Part shown: piece by piece, positions 4,887 to 5,773 of the stretch
How positions within the stretch are numbered: position 1 is the stretch's first letter
How the letters are laid out: each line of letters begins with the position of its first letter
Source: Anaerolineae bacterium
GTDB taxonomy: Bacteria; Chloroflexota; Anaerolineae; Promineifilales; Promineifilaceae
NCBI GenBank assembly: GCA_028277515.1
Contig: JANQGC010000347.1
Coordinates: 1-5,773, forward strand
Length of the DNA stretch: 5,773 nt
Direction of reading: 5' to 3'
Notes under the pieces: generated by a model
The model's input: the letters and a program-made list of their open reading frames with translations, nothing else
The model's database searches: none
What the model was told of the DNA's origin: nothing
Made by a program: the position numbers and the translations under genes

Positions 4887-5773
4887 ATGTTTAAAAAAGC
4901 CAAGATTGCGATATTACTTTTAATCGTATGCTTATGGCTGCCGGCGGCCGGTATGGCCGAAGACACGGTAACTTTGGGGATTTATCAGGAACCGCCCAGC
5001 TTAAATCCGCATATTGGATTGGGCTACGTGGTCACCTATTGTACCAAACCTTTTGCGGAATATCTGATCGACGTTAACGATAAAGGCGAGTTTGTACCGG
5101 TCTTGGTGCAAGAGGTTCCCACAGTGGAAAACGGCGGTGTATCGCCCGACGGTCTCACCATCACCTACAAGCTGAAAGCGGGACTCAAATGGAGTGACGG
5201 CCACCCTGTCACCTCCAAAGATATCAAGTTTACCTGGGAGGCCATTGTCAATCCCAAGAACCAGGTTAAAACCCGGGCGGGATATTCTCTTATCGAATCG
5301 GTGGAGACACCGGATGAGTTAACTGCGATCGTGAAATACAAGAAGTTCTACGCGCCCTATTTGACTCGCTTCTCACCCATTATGCCGGAGCACGTACTGG
5401 GTCAGTTGGACAACATCAATGACGCTCCTTTCAACCGGCAGCCGATCGGAACCGGCCCCTTCATGGTAAAGGAATGGGTATCCGGCGACCATATCACTCT
5501 AGTCCGGAATCCCCACTATCGTGATGCAGCCAAGGTTAAATTGGATAAGGTGTTTTTTAAGATCATCCCCAGCCGCGAAGTGGGCCTTGCCCAAATCAAG
5601 GCTGGTGACATCGACTATGTCTGGGACCTGACTGAAGCACAGATTCCGATGATGGAAAAGCATCCGGAAATCAGCCTGGCCATCTCCCCGGACATGTCCT
5701 CAGAGCGGCTGCTGTTGAACACCAGCACCACCAAAGCCCCCCACAACGGCAACCCCGACTATCCCCACCGCAT
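4887..5773 (+). CDS. Family 5 ABC transporter solute-binding protein (peptide/nickel type), 3' end beyond window
   Basis: The first 295 residues of a periplasmic binding protein, of a usual 500-600; the frame is open to the edge. AAAGGAG (4874-4880) sits 6 bases before the ATG, so the start is secure. Residues 1-24 are a Sec signal peptide (KK near the start, hydrophobic 7-18, likely cleavage after AAGMA), with no lipobox cysteine, so a soluble periplasmic protein is expected. SBP_bac_5 hallmarks follow: TLGIYQEPPSLNP (29-41), SPDGLTITYKLKAGLKWSDG (86-105) with TSKDIKFTWEA (109-119), FSPIMPEHV (162-170), PIGTGPFMVKEW (186-197), LVRNPHYRD (205-213) and IKAGDIDYVWDL (237-248). It would deliver an oligopeptide or similar ligand to a DppBCDF/OppBCDF-like permease, whose genes are expected just beyond the window. 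Together with the M20D hydrolase it suggests a peptide or amino-acid-conjugate uptake and use locus. Ligand specificity cannot be told. Confidence 0.93.
   Translation, partial: MFKKAKIAILLLIVCLWLPAAGMAEDTVTLGIYQEPPSLNPHIGLGYVVTYCTKPFAEYLIDVNDKGEFVPVLVQEVPTVENGGVSPDGLTITYKLKAGLKWSDGHPVTSKDIKFTWEAIVNPKNQVKTRAGYSLIESVETPDELTAIVKYKKFYAPYLTRFSPIMPEHVLGQLDNINDAPFNRQPIGTGPFMVKEWVSGDHITLVRNPHYRDAAKVKLDKVFFKIIPSREVGLAQIKAGDIDYVWDLTEAQIPMMEKHPEISLAISPDMSSERLLLNTSTTKAPHNGNPDYPHR

Overview
The window looks like an accessory, partly decayed stretch of chromosome from a bacterium that imports and breaks down peptides or amino-acid conjugates. The organism cannot be named from the sequence. Base composition is mixed: the intact genes on the right are moderately G+C-rich, while the regulator in the middle is strongly A+T-rich. 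The solute-binding protein has a plain Sec signal peptide and no lipobox, which favours a diderm (Gram-negative-type) cell. An anaerobic desulfobacterial or similar lineage is a guess only.

Layout, left to right. Positions 1-67 form a large nested inverted repeat. A FadR-type (FCD) GntR regulator follows at 228-931 on the + strand; it is broken by a -1 frameshift at an A-run and by an in-frame amber codon near the end. Positions 932-2097 hold no intact gene, but the minus strand around 1357-1710 carries a recognisable remnant of a nitronate monooxygenase. An intact, A+T-rich FCD GntR regulator sits at 2098-2769. Positions 2770-3461 are again gene-poor; 3051-3340 carries blocks that look like a ruined dihydrodipicolinate synthase/N-acetylneuraminate lyase (DapA) family gene. 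A 15-codon reading frame with a strong Shine-Dalgarno then overlaps the start of an intact M20D amidohydrolase (3462-4652). After a 234-base gap with two inverted repeats, a family 5 (peptide/nickel type) ABC solute-binding protein starts at 4887 and runs off the right edge.

How the genes fit together. The binding protein probably captures a short peptide or acyl-amino-acid, further transporter genes probably lie beyond the window, and the M20D enzyme would hydrolyse the amide bond in the cytoplasm. The FCD regulator is the obvious candidate local controller, but this is inference from proximity. The left two thirds is best read as a gene graveyard: three separate broken genes (GntR, nitronate monooxygenase, DapA-like) around one intact regulator of different composition. 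I found no CRISPR array, tRNA, rRNA, transposase or convincing new defence-type system.
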